A stretch of DNA of 64,000 nt from an uncultured Polaribacter sp. (lineage in GTDB: Bacteria; Bacteroidota; Bacteroidia; Flavobacteriales; Flavobacteriaceae): positions 310,001-374,000 of the forward strand of contig NZ_CANMHM010000001.1 of assembly GCF_947497695.1 (NCBI RefSeq), read 5' to 3'. The translations under genes were made by a program, and so were the position numbers. The number at the start of each line of letters is the position of its first letter. The first letter of the stretch is position 1. A model generated the notes under the pieces. That model was not told the DNA's origin, made no database searches, and was given only the letters and a program-made list of their open reading frames with translations. This document shows positions 8,292 through 14,664 of the stretch, in pieces.

Positions 8292-8612
8292 ATAAAATAA
8301 TTGAAATAATTAATTAGGGGAAATTTTAATATACCAATTTACGATTGCAAGGTACATAAAAATATTGATTTATGATTATAAAAATTATAAATTTATGTTA
8401 AGAAAAATTTACGTGTTAAATATAATTTTCTAAAATTTACTAACTATAATAATTAAGTCTTATAAATAAATGTATTTTTAATGATTCATATATAATACAA
8501 ATAACAAAGTTGTAATAAATAAAAACCAAGATTTTAAATTTAAAAAAACCTTACTTTTAAAAACAGTTATAAGTTTATATAATTTTCTACGACCAAACAC
8601 TAAAACCTATAA

Positions 8613-9452
8613 ATGGCAGTACAAGACATCCTTAAATATTCTTTTAAAAACATATTTTCTGTAAGTGAAGTTCTATTTGAAAAAGCATGTACAATAGATC
8701 ATTCTGTTCAACAAAACGCCTATTCTATTTATTGGATAAAAGAAGGAAGTGGAACTTATAACATCGACTTTAAAAAATACACCTTTAATGATAATGTGCT
8801 CTTCTTTTTATCTCCAGGGCAAGTTTTTACAGTAGATGCTGAGCAAATAAAAACAGCTTACAAACTAACTTTTGTAAAAGATTTTTACTGCATACAAATA
8901 CACGATACAGAAGTTGCTTGTAACGGAATTCTCTTTAACAATATTTATGAAACTCCTTTTGTAAAACCTTGTGAAAAAGAAACTAAAAAACTAACTTTTA
9001 TTTTAGAAAGTTTAATTGAAGAATTTCAACAAAATGAAGCTGCACAATATGATATGTTACAAGCCTACTTAAAACAGTTTATTATAAATGCTGTGCGTGT
9101 AAAAAAAGAAAATCATGTAATTAAAGAAGACACAGAAACACGTCTTTTTAAAGATTTTAGTTTGTTAGTAGAACAAAATTTTAGAAAAATGCATGCTGTT
9201 ACAGACTATGCAAACAGATTGGCACTCTCACCAAAATCGATTACCAAACACTTTCAAAAACTAGGGGCAACAACGCCTTCTCAATTTATTAAAAACCGTA
9301 TTTTATTAGAAGCAAAACGATTGTTAATTTACACCGATAAAACTGTAAAAGAAATTGCTTTTGAACTTGGTTTTAATGATCCTGCTTATTTTACACGTTT
9401 TTTTACAAAAGCCATTTCACAATCTCCATTGCAATTTAAAAAAGAGTATTAA
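8613..9452 (+). CDS. AraC family transcriptional regulator
   Basis: A 279-residue regulator with an N-terminal cupin-like sensing domain (1-165) and a C-terminal AraC double helix-turn-helix (about 180-279), including the second-HTH signature KTVKEIAFELGFNDPAYFTRFFTK. The sensor domain contains four cysteines (near residues 26, 93, 103 and 120), which might be redox-responsive; this is inference. It stands 275 nt upstream of a thiol-redox cassette whose three transcription units carry the same pair of TGTCC direct half-sites 21 bp apart, the geometry expected for an AraC-type protein, so it is the best candidate activator of 9728-11698. Confidence 0.92.
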   Translation: MAVQDILKYSFKNIFSVSEVLFEKACTIDHSVQQNAYSIYWIKEGSGTYNIDFKKYTFNDNVLFFLSPGQVFTVDAEQIKTAYKLTFVKDFYCIQIHDTEVACNGILFNNIYETPFVKPCEKETKKLTFILESLIEEFQQNEAAQYDMLQAYLKQFIINAVRVKKENHVIKEDTETRLFKDFSLLVEQNFRKMHAVTDYANRLALSPKSITKHFQKLGATTPSQFIKNRILLEAKRLLIYTDKTVKEIAFELGFNDPAYFTRFFTKAISQSPLQFKKEY

Positions 9453-9469
9453 AATTAATTTATCTTTTT

Positions 9470-9596
9470 GGGCGTGCCTTTATCCTGATAACAATCAGGA
9501 CCAAGTCAGGCTTTCCGTTATATCTTTTTAGTTGTTAACTTCTTCACTTCGTTCTAAGTTAACAACTAAAAAGGATGCCACTTCAATCCTTCACGC
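9470..9596 (+). repeat. Dispersed hairpin repeat, family 1, copy A
   Basis: The element begins GGGCGT and ends TCACGC, with conserved blocks GGCTTTCCGTTATATCTTTTT and AAAAAGGATGCCACTTCAATCC around a variable hairpin. Here the hairpin is a perfect 18-bp stem (9524-9541 with 9556-9573); a second small hairpin lies at 9483-9500. Two further copies are at 20948-21023 and 24193-24274 (minus). Confidence 0.75.
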
Positions 9597-9621
9597 AAGC
9601 ATTTTTGCAAACTTTTTTCCT

Positions 9622-9679
9622 TGTCCAAACCAAAGGAACTTCTGTCCATTTTTAAAGCTTACTGTTGATTGCATCTTTG
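9622..9679 (+). promoter_or_regulatory. Operator-promoter 1 of the thioredoxin cassette
   Basis: Direct half-sites TGTCC at 9622 and 9643 (21 bp apart, separated by AAACCAAAGGAACTTC) precede a -7 box CATCTTTG at 9672-9679, 29 bp after the second half-site. No -33 TTG was found, as expected for an activator-dependent promoter. It drives the first thioredoxin gene. Confidence 0.6.
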
Positions 9680-9727
9680 CAGTATTAAAAAACAACAACG
9701 CTTTAAAAGCAATTAAAAAATAAAAAA

Positions 9728-10042
9728 ATGGAATTACAATTAGAACAAACAAACGCAAACAACATCTTAGAAAATAACAATTATGTAATGCTAGATTTCT
9801 ATGCAGATTGGTGTGGACCTTGCCAAACTTTATTACCAACAATTCACAAATTAGCAGATGAATTAGAAGACACCATTACTATTAAAAAAGTAAATGTTGA
9901 TGAAAACCAAGAATTAGCAGCAAAATTTGGAATTAGAAACATACCTTCTTTAATATTCTTTAAAAACGGACAAGTAATAGACAAACACACAGGCTTAATT
10001 ACAGAGAAAAATTTAAGAAATAAAATAGAAAGATTGCAATAA
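9728..10042 (+). CDS. Thioredoxin, tandem copy 1
   Basis: A 104-residue single-domain cytosolic thioredoxin reducing protein disulfides. The active site WCGPC is at 28-32 in FYADWCGPCQTL, the cis-proline segment RNIPSLIFF is near 73-81, and length and fold pattern are canonical. The encoded protein is identical to that of the next gene; the two ORFs differ only at a few synonymous positions. It has its own copy of the TGTCC-type operator-promoter and is followed directly by the second copy of that operator. It probably serves a stress-inducible regulon controlled by the upstream AraC protein, while the more divergent thioredoxin at 26595 has another promoter. Confidence 0.95.
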   Translation: MELQLEQTNANNILENNNYVMLDFYADWCGPCQTLLPTIHKLADELEDTITIKKVNVDENQELAAKFGIRNIPSLIFFKNGQVIDKHTGLITEKNLRNKIERLQ

Positions 10043-10049
10043 AAAGCAC

Positions 10050-10107
10050 TGTCCAAACCAAAGGAACTTTTGTCCAATTTTTAAGGTTCTTATCGGTTGT
10101 AACTTTG
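10050..10107 (+). promoter_or_regulatory. Operator-promoter 2 of the thioredoxin cassette
   Basis: TGTCC half-sites at 10050 and 10071 (21 bp apart) and a perfect TAACTTTG -7 box at 10100-10107, again 29 bp after the second half-site. Nearly identical to the third copy. Confidence 0.65.
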
Positions 10108-10166
10108 CAGTATCAAAATAGTTAACACAAACAATAACATCGCTTTAAGCGACAAAAAATAAAAAA

Positions 10167-10481
10167 ATGGAATTACAATTAGAACAAACAAACGCAAACA
10201 ACATCTTAGAAAACAACAATTATGTAATGCTAGATTTCTATGCAGATTGGTGTGGACCTTGCCAAACTTTATTACCAACAATTCACAAATTAGCAGATGA
10301 ATTAGAAGACACCATTACTATTAAAAAAGTAAATGTTGATGAAAACCAAGAATTAGCAGCAAAATTTGGAATTAGAAATATACCTTCTTTAATATTCTTT
10401 AAAAACGGACAAGTAATAGACAAACACACAGGTTTAATTACAGAGAAAAATTTAAGAAATAAAATAGAAAGATTGCAATAA
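10167..10481 (+). CDS. Thioredoxin, tandem copy 2
   Basis: It encodes the same 104-residue thioredoxin as the preceding gene, with WCGPC at 28-32. The repeat unit is 439 bp (gene plus the operator-promoter that follows it). The only differences noticed between the coding copies are synonymous, which points to a recent duplication or continuing gene conversion. The functional meaning may be increased dosage of a redox protein under the TGTCC-type operator. The operator region downstream of this copy is almost the same as that downstream of copy 1, placing the duplication breakpoint within the leader of copy 2. Confidence 0.95.
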   Translation: MELQLEQTNANNILENNNYVMLDFYADWCGPCQTLLPTIHKLADELEDTITIKKVNVDENQELAAKFGIRNIPSLIFFKNGQVIDKHTGLITEKNLRNKIERLQ

Positions 10482-10489
10482 AAAAGCAC

Positions 10490-10547
10490 TGTCCAAACCA
10501 AAGGAACTTTTGTCCAATTTTTAAGGTTCTTATCGGTTGTAACTTTG
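10490..10547 (+). promoter_or_regulatory. Operator-promoter 3 of the thioredoxin cassette
   Basis: TGTCC half-sites at 10490 and 10511 (21 bp apart) and TAACTTTG at 10540-10547, 29 bp after the second half-site. It drives the small CxxC gene, the AhpD-like gene and the small secreted protein. Confidence 0.65.
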
Positions 10548-10583
10548 CAGTATCAATTACAAATCAATAAAAAAACAATAATT

Positions 10584-10682
10584 ATGAAAACAATAGCACA
10601 AACACAATGTCCAAATTGCTGGGGTTATCAAACCTACGATGAGCAAAATACAGATCAACAAATTTGCGATTGCAAATCATAA
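10584..10682 (+). CDS. 32-residue four-cysteine protein
   Basis: A short ORF starting ATG at 10584 and ending TAA at 10682. The product has the pattern QCPNCWGYQ at residues 8-16 (CxxC) and a C-terminal CDCKS, so four cysteines in 32 residues, arranged as half a zinc ribbon or a thiol-rich mini-protein. It sits directly after the third operator-promoter and is the first gene of the third transcription unit. Its coding nature is supported by position, by the paired Cys motifs and by lack of an alternative leader ORF. I recall similar short proteins next to such genes in Flavobacteriaceae, but function is unknown. Confidence 0.65.
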   Translation: MKTIAQTQCPNCWGYQTYDEQNTDQQICDCKS

Positions 10683-10742
10683 AATAAAAAATAAAAAAAT
10701 CATTAAAAGCTGATAAAATTCAGCAAAAAACAAATAGAAATT

Positions 10743-11291
10743 ATGAGCACATTTAACGTACCAACAAAAAACGAAGTATCAGAAAACAACCAAGCAATAT
10801 TTACTCAATTAGAAAAAGGTTTAGGTTTTGTACCTAATTTATATGCAGCATTTGCACACAGTGAAACTGCTTTGGGTAACTTTTTAGCAATAGGACAAGG
10901 AAAAACAAGTTTTTCTGCAAAAGAAAAAGAAGTAATCAATTTGGCGGTTAGTCAAGTAAACGAATGTATTTATTGTTTATCTGCACACACTGCAATTAGT
11001 AAAATGAATGGATTTACAGACGAGCAAATCTTAGAACTTAGAACTGGTAATGCTTCTTTTAACACTAAACTAGATACTTTATCAAAATTTGCAAAATCGG
11101 TTGCAATTAACAGAGGAGCAGCAACACAAGAAGCTGTAGAAAACTTTTATGCAGCAGGATATACAAAAGGAAGTTTGGCAGATGCAATTATCTTAATAGG
11201 AGAAATTACAATTACCAATTATTTTCATAAAACAACAGATGTTGCAGTAGATTTTCCTGTAGCTCAAACATTAGAACAAGTAGCAATTTAA
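10743..11291 (+). CDS. Carboxymuconolactone decarboxylase/AhpD family protein
   Basis: A 182-residue all-helical protein of the AhpD-like alkylhydroperoxidase group. The redox site is E74-C75-I-Y-C78-L-S-A-H82, the ExxCxxCxxxH-type motif of AhpD proteins that reduce peroxides using a thiol partner. C-terminal helices include a second AhpD-like repeat around residues 110-165. Its place in an operon with a Cys-rich peptide and next to two thioredoxin genes suggests that thioredoxin could be its reductant. The specific peroxide or electrophile is unknown. Confidence 0.88.
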   Translation: MSTFNVPTKNEVSENNQAIFTQLEKGLGFVPNLYAAFAHSETALGNFLAIGQGKTSFSAKEKEVINLAVSQVNECIYCLSAHTAISKMNGFTDEQILELRTGNASFNTKLDTLSKFAKSVAINRGAATQEAVENFYAAGYTKGSLADAIILIGEITITNYFHKTTDVAVDFPVAQTLEQVAI

Positions 11292-11329
11292 TAATAATCA
11301 ATTTTAATAATTCATAATAAACAACAATC

Positions 11330-11698
11330 ATGAAAAAAGTAATCACAATTTTAGTAGTAGTATTAGGTTTTGCATTTAACACAAATGCACAAGAAGTAAA
11401 AACAGTTTCTTTTGAACAAACAAAAGGAGAGTTTACCCAGAAAGAAATAAAATTATCTGAAGGTACTTATATCTTTGAAGTTTCTAATAATAATGCAGCA
11501 GAAGAAATAGGTTTGGTTTTAATAGAAGATGGTAAAGATGGTACAAAACCAGAAAACCATATTAAAAACGCTTATGTTTCTCAATTGGTAAAACATGGTA
11601 AAAAAGAATCTTCTAAAGAAGTTGTTTTAAAGAAAGGAACTTACAAATATTTCTGTCCTTTTAATAAAACACCACAGTATACTTTAATAGTAGAATAA
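11330..11698 (+). CDS. Secreted cupredoxin-like protein without complete copper site
   Basis: A 122-residue exported protein with signal peptide to about residue 20 (cleavage near NTNAQ). The mature domain resembles a plastocyanin/cupredoxin beta-sandwich, with strands such as GTYIFEVSNN and KGTYKYFCPFN near the C-terminus. Cys110 occupies the usual copper-ligand position, but the following His and Met are missing (CPFNKTPQY), and no His fits the first ligand. It is therefore unlikely to be a type 1 copper protein; the lone cysteine may be a thiol site. It ends the third redox unit; the terminator is at 11722-11747. Confidence 0.72.
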   Translation: MKKVITILVVVLGFAFNTNAQEVKTVSFEQTKGEFTQKEIKLSEGTYIFEVSNNNAAEEIGLVLIEDGKDGTKPENHIKNAYVSQLVKHGKKESSKEVVLKKGTYKYFCPFNKTPQYTLIVE

Positions 11699-11721
11699 AT
11701 TTAGATTTTAATTAGTATTAC

Positions 11722-11747
11722 AAAGGCGAACAGAAATGTTCGCCTTT
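11722..11747 (+). terminator. Terminator of the redox cassette
   Basis: An 11-bp GC-containing stem (AAAGGCGAACA at 11722-11732 with 11737-11747), GAAA loop and T-rich tail. Confidence 0.85.
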
Positions 11748-11793
11748 ATTTGTTTTAAGTAAGATTTTAAAATTACATCAAAAAAAAATAAAC

Positions 11794-11801
11794 TATTTTT
11801 G
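11794..11801 (+). promoter_or_regulatory. -7 box of the second alpha/beta hydrolase
   Basis: TATTTTTG matches TAnnTTTG and lies 35 nt before the TTG start at 11837. Confidence 0.4.
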
Positions 11802-11836
11802 TTTTACTATTTGTTCATCAGAAAAAGATAAAAGCA

Positions 11837-12625
11837 TTGTTAAACTATTATAAATATCCACATTTAACTTCTACAGAATGGGTAACCTTTGTGCATGGAG
11901 CAGGAGGTAGTAGTTCTATTTGGTTTAAACAAGTACGTGATTTTAGAAAACAATTTAATGTATTAATCTTAGATTTACGTGGTCATGGAGATAGCAAACC
12001 TACCTTAAAAGACACTTTTAAATCTAAATATACTTTTGATTCTATTACAGCAGATATTGTAGAAGTTATTGATTACCTTAAAATTAAAAAATCTCATTTT
12101 ATTGGTATTTCTTTAGGCACTATTTTGATACGTAATTTGGCTGAAAAAAGACCAGAATTGGTAAAAAGTATGATTATGGGAGGTGCCATTATTAAAATGA
12201 ATTTCCGCTCTCAAGTTTTAATGAAAGTTGGTAATATATTTAAATCTGTAGTGCCTTATATGCTTTTGTATAAACTCTTTGCATTTATTATTATGCCAAA
12301 GAAAAATCATAAAAAATCGAGATTATTGTTTGTTAACGAAGCAAAAAAATTATACCAAAAAGAGTTTTTACGTTGGTTTAAATTAACATCAGAAATAAAC
12401 CCACTTTTACATTTTTTTAGAACAAAAGATATAAAAATACCTACATTTTATATTATGGGTGCAGAAGATCATTTGTTTTTACCTTCCATTAAAAATATTG
12501 TTGCCAAACATGTAACCTCTTCTCTTTTTGTCATTGAAAATTGTGGCCATGTTGTAAATGTAGAACAGCCAGAAACTTTTAATAACCAAACTATTGGTTT
12601 TATTACCTCTTTAAAAACATTATAA
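11837..12625 (+). CDS. Alpha/beta fold hydrolase
   Basis: A 262-residue serine hydrolase. Motifs are the oxyanion stretch FVHGAGGSSSIW near 18-29, the nucleophile elbow GISLGT near 93-98, the acid within MGAEDHLF near 213, and the catalytic His in NCGHVVNVEQP near 237-247. The start is a TTG (11837); no ATG fits the N-terminus without losing the first strand. It is transcribed alone between a terminator and the KDG kinase. Substrate unknown; esterase, lactonase or thioesterase activity are all possible. Confidence 0.85.
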   Translation: MLNYYKYPHLTSTEWVTFVHGAGGSSSIWFKQVRDFRKQFNVLILDLRGHGDSKPTLKDTFKSKYTFDSITADIVEVIDYLKIKKSHFIGISLGTILIRNLAEKRPELVKSMIMGGAIIKMNFRSQVLMKVGNIFKSVVPYMLLYKLFAFIIMPKKNHKKSRLLFVNEAKKLYQKEFLRWFKLTSEINPLLHFFRTKDIKIPTFYIMGAEDHLFLPSIKNIVAKHVTSSLFVIENCGHVVNVEQPETFNNQTIGFITSLKTL

Positions 12626-12680
12626 TAACAGCCTTATCTTTTTTTTAAACACTTCTATTTTTGTTTATTTTTACATTAAT

Positions 12681-12690
12681 TGGTTAACCA
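12681..12690. promoter_or_regulatory. Perfect palindrome, GntR-type operator candidate
   Basis: TGGTTAACCA is a 10-bp perfect palindrome within AATTGGTTAACCAGTT. It fits the FadR/GntR-type operator form (TnGTnnnACnA-like). It lies about 200 bp upstream of the KDG kinase, far from its -7 box, so the link is tentative. Confidence 0.35.
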
Positions 12691-12860
12691 GTTGATGTAA
12701 AATTACGTTTTATTTTCTATTTTTAATTTTTATAAAACATACTTTTAAAAAATAAAATAGCTTAAAACTCTTTGATAGAAAGGGATTTCGATTATTTCAT
12801 CATCATCAATATCTTATAATAATTCAAAATAAAACACCTTTTTAATCAATTTTTATAAAC

Positions 12861-12868
12861 TATATTTG
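12861..12868 (+). promoter_or_regulatory. -7 box of kdgK
   Basis: TATATTTG matches TAnnTTTG and lies 19 nt before the ATG at 12888. Confidence 0.5.
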
Positions 12869-12887
12869 TTTTATTAAAGTTTTTATT

Positions 12888-13892
12888 ATGAATCAAATAA
12901 TTACGTTTGGCGAAGTTTTAATGCGTATTTCTCCTCGTGGAAACAAAAAATTTATTCAATCTAACAATGTAGAGTTCTATTTTGGCGGAACAGAGTTAAA
13001 TGTTGGAATTTCCATTGCAAATTTTGGTGGAGATGTGAAACATATTTCATGTGTCTCTAATGATTTTATAGGTGATACTGCTATTTCATATTTAAGAAAA
13101 TTTGATGTGAGTACTTCAGCAATTGTCCGTTCTAACAGACCTTTAGGGGTTTACTTTTTAGAAGTTGGTGCAGTAATGAGACCAAGTACCATTTCTTATA
13201 ACAGATCTCACTCGTCTTTTTCTGAAATTCAACCAGAAATGGTAAATTGGGAAAAATCTTTAAAAAAAGGGAAATGGTTTCATTGGACAGGGATAACACC
13301 TGCTCTTTGTAAAGGAGGTAAAGAAACCTTATTAGAAGGATTAAAATTAGCCAGAAAAAAAGGAATGCAAGTTTCAGCTGACCCAACTTACAGAAGTGGT
13401 TTGTGGAAATATGGAGAAAATCCAAGAGAAGTTTTATCTGAATTGGTTAATTATTCTACCGTTTTTATTGGTGGTGTTAATGAAATGAATGAACTTTTAG
13501 AAACCGATTTTTCTTATTCTAATGAAGATTTTATAGAAGCTTCTAAGCAATTAATGCTAAAATATCCATCCATAGAAAAAGTGTTCGATAAAATTAGAAC
13601 TTCTATCAATTCTTCTTGGCACAAGATTAGAGCAAGAATGTGGAATGGTAAAGATTTTAAAGAAACCTTAGATATTGATATTACACATATTATTGATAGA
13701 ATTGGTACTGGTGATGCTTTTGCAGCAGGAATAATACATGGTTTACAAAAATTTGACGATTATAAAACAATGGAGTTTGGTGCTGCAGCTTGTGCCATAA
13801 AGCATACTTACTTAGGGGATATAAACTATGCCAATGAAGCAGATGTAATTAGTATTTTAGAAGGAAATACTTCTGGAAGATTAAAAAGATAA
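12888..13892 (+). CDS. kdgK: 2-dehydro-3-deoxygluconokinase (PfkB family)
   Basis: A ribokinase-type sugar kinase phosphorylating 2-keto-3-deoxygluconate (KDG) to KDPG, linking uronate catabolism, e.g. of alginate, to the Entner-Doudoroff aldolase. The 334-residue protein has the substrate segment FYFGGTELNVG (30-40), the GxxxxGP-type lid region around 85-100 and the PfkB signature 2 GTGDAFAAG at 273-281 with catalytic Asp276. MNQIITFGEVLMRISP at the N-terminus is typical of KdgK-like kinases. No aldolase or uronate isomerase is adjacent. A sugar kinase of different specificity cannot be excluded. Confidence 0.85.
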   Translation: MNQIITFGEVLMRISPRGNKKFIQSNNVEFYFGGTELNVGISIANFGGDVKHISCVSNDFIGDTAISYLRKFDVSTSAIVRSNRPLGVYFLEVGAVMRPSTISYNRSHSSFSEIQPEMVNWEKSLKKGKWFHWTGITPALCKGGKETLLEGLKLARKKGMQVSADPTYRSGLWKYGENPREVLSELVNYSTVFIGGVNEMNELLETDFSYSNEDFIEASKQLMLKYPSIEKVFDKIRTSINSSWHKIRARMWNGKDFKETLDIDITHIIDRIGTGDAFAAGIIHGLQKFDDYKTMEFGAAACAIKHTYLGDINYANEADVISILEGNTSGRLKR

Positions 13893-13912
13893 GTTTATCA
13901 AAATAGAAAATT

Positions 13913-13945
13913 AAAAGGCAAACCTAAAAGTTTGTCTTTTTTTGT
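13913..13945 (+). terminator. Terminator of kdgK
   Basis: AAAAGGCAAAC at 13913-13923 pairs with GTTTGTCTTTT at 13930-13940 (one G-T pair), then a T-run. Confidence 0.8.
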
Positions 13946-14004
13946 TTTAAGATTTTTCTTTAAAAATATACATATCTAACTTTTCATTTGTTACAAAAAA
14001 GTAA

Positions 14005-14012
14005 GATATTTG
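14005..14012 (+). promoter_or_regulatory. -7 box 4 nt before the copper locus GTG start
   Basis: GATATTTG (7 of 8 to TAnnTTTG), CATT, then GTG at 14017. It would give a leaderless or near-leaderless transcript for the first gene of the copper locus. Confidence 0.4.
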
Positions 14013-14016
14013 CATT

Positions 14017-14382
14017 GTGAAAACAGCAGCAGTCATCATAGCATTATTCTTGCTTTCTAAGCCCTTACTTCCAATATTGGAGTATGCTGCATTTTACGAT
14101 TATATTAAAACAGAACTTTGTATTAATAAAGATGTACCTGAATTAAAATGTAACGGTAAATGCCATTTAGCAAAACAATTGGCTAAAGTTGCAGATACTG
14201 AAAAAGGGAATGAAAAAAATCAATCTTTTTCAATCGAAATTCCTGTTGTGTATTTTCAAGACACAAATCTAAACTACGCTTTTCATTTACTTAAAGAGGA
14301 AAATACCAAAATTCAATCTTCATTGAATCAAATCTATAAATTTCAGTATCTAAATACTGTTTTTCATCCACCACTTGTTTAA
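14017..14382 (+). CDS. Membrane-anchored CxxxCH protein of the copper locus
   Basis: A 121-residue protein of no family I can name. The start is GTG. A hydrophobic helix covers about residues 3-22 (signal anchor), followed by Cys35 and the motif C45-N-G-K-C49-H50, and a polar C-terminal part ending FHPPLV. The three cysteines and adjacent His form a plausible metal site facing the periplasm. It is the first gene of a block continuing with a lipoprotein, an OprC-like TonB receptor and the MbnP/MbnH pair, so a role in copper binding or delivery is inferred from position and motif only. Confidence 0.72.
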   Translation: MKTAAVIIALFLLSKPLLPILEYAAFYDYIKTELCINKDVPELKCNGKCHLAKQLAKVADTEKGNEKNQSFSIEIPVVYFQDTNLNYAFHLLKEENTKIQSSLNQIYKFQYLNTVFHPPLV

Positions 14383-14664
14383 TTATTACATAAAACAAGG
14401 AATCCTTATACTCAATAATTAAAAGTTTTATAAAATTATGTGTAGATTTTAAAGTCTATCTATTTTTTATGAAACCCTTTTTAGCAACTTTATTTTCTTT
14501 ACTATTTAGAAAAGAAAGTAGCAACATTTTAGTATAAGTTTAATTCCTATTTCTTTTAGTCGCCATAATATTTGATGTATGCTAACCTTCTTTTTTTTAA
14601 TGAAGAAGCACATCTATATGAGCTACTTTTTTAAGAACAGTTATAATTAAACATTTCAAAAAGA

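Larger units (their letters stand above)
8158..8612. other. Long intergenic region between divergent hydrolase and araC genes
   Basis: It holds the hydrolase -7 box next to 8158, a terminator-like hairpin at 8264-8291 that belongs to neither flanking gene, and about 320 nt of very AT-rich DNA with no convincing ORF. A regulatory region of the AraC gene or a small RNA could lie here. Confidence 0.6.

Noticed and set aside
9728..10481. Assembly error behind the identical thioredoxin genes
   Set aside because: The copies have different leaders and a few synonymous differences, so they are separate loci; long reads would settle it.
14469..14650. Short ORFs of 16-22 codons before the lipoprotein of the copper locus
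   Set aside because: No conserved motif, no -7 box or RBS; they could be leader peptides but nothing supports it.
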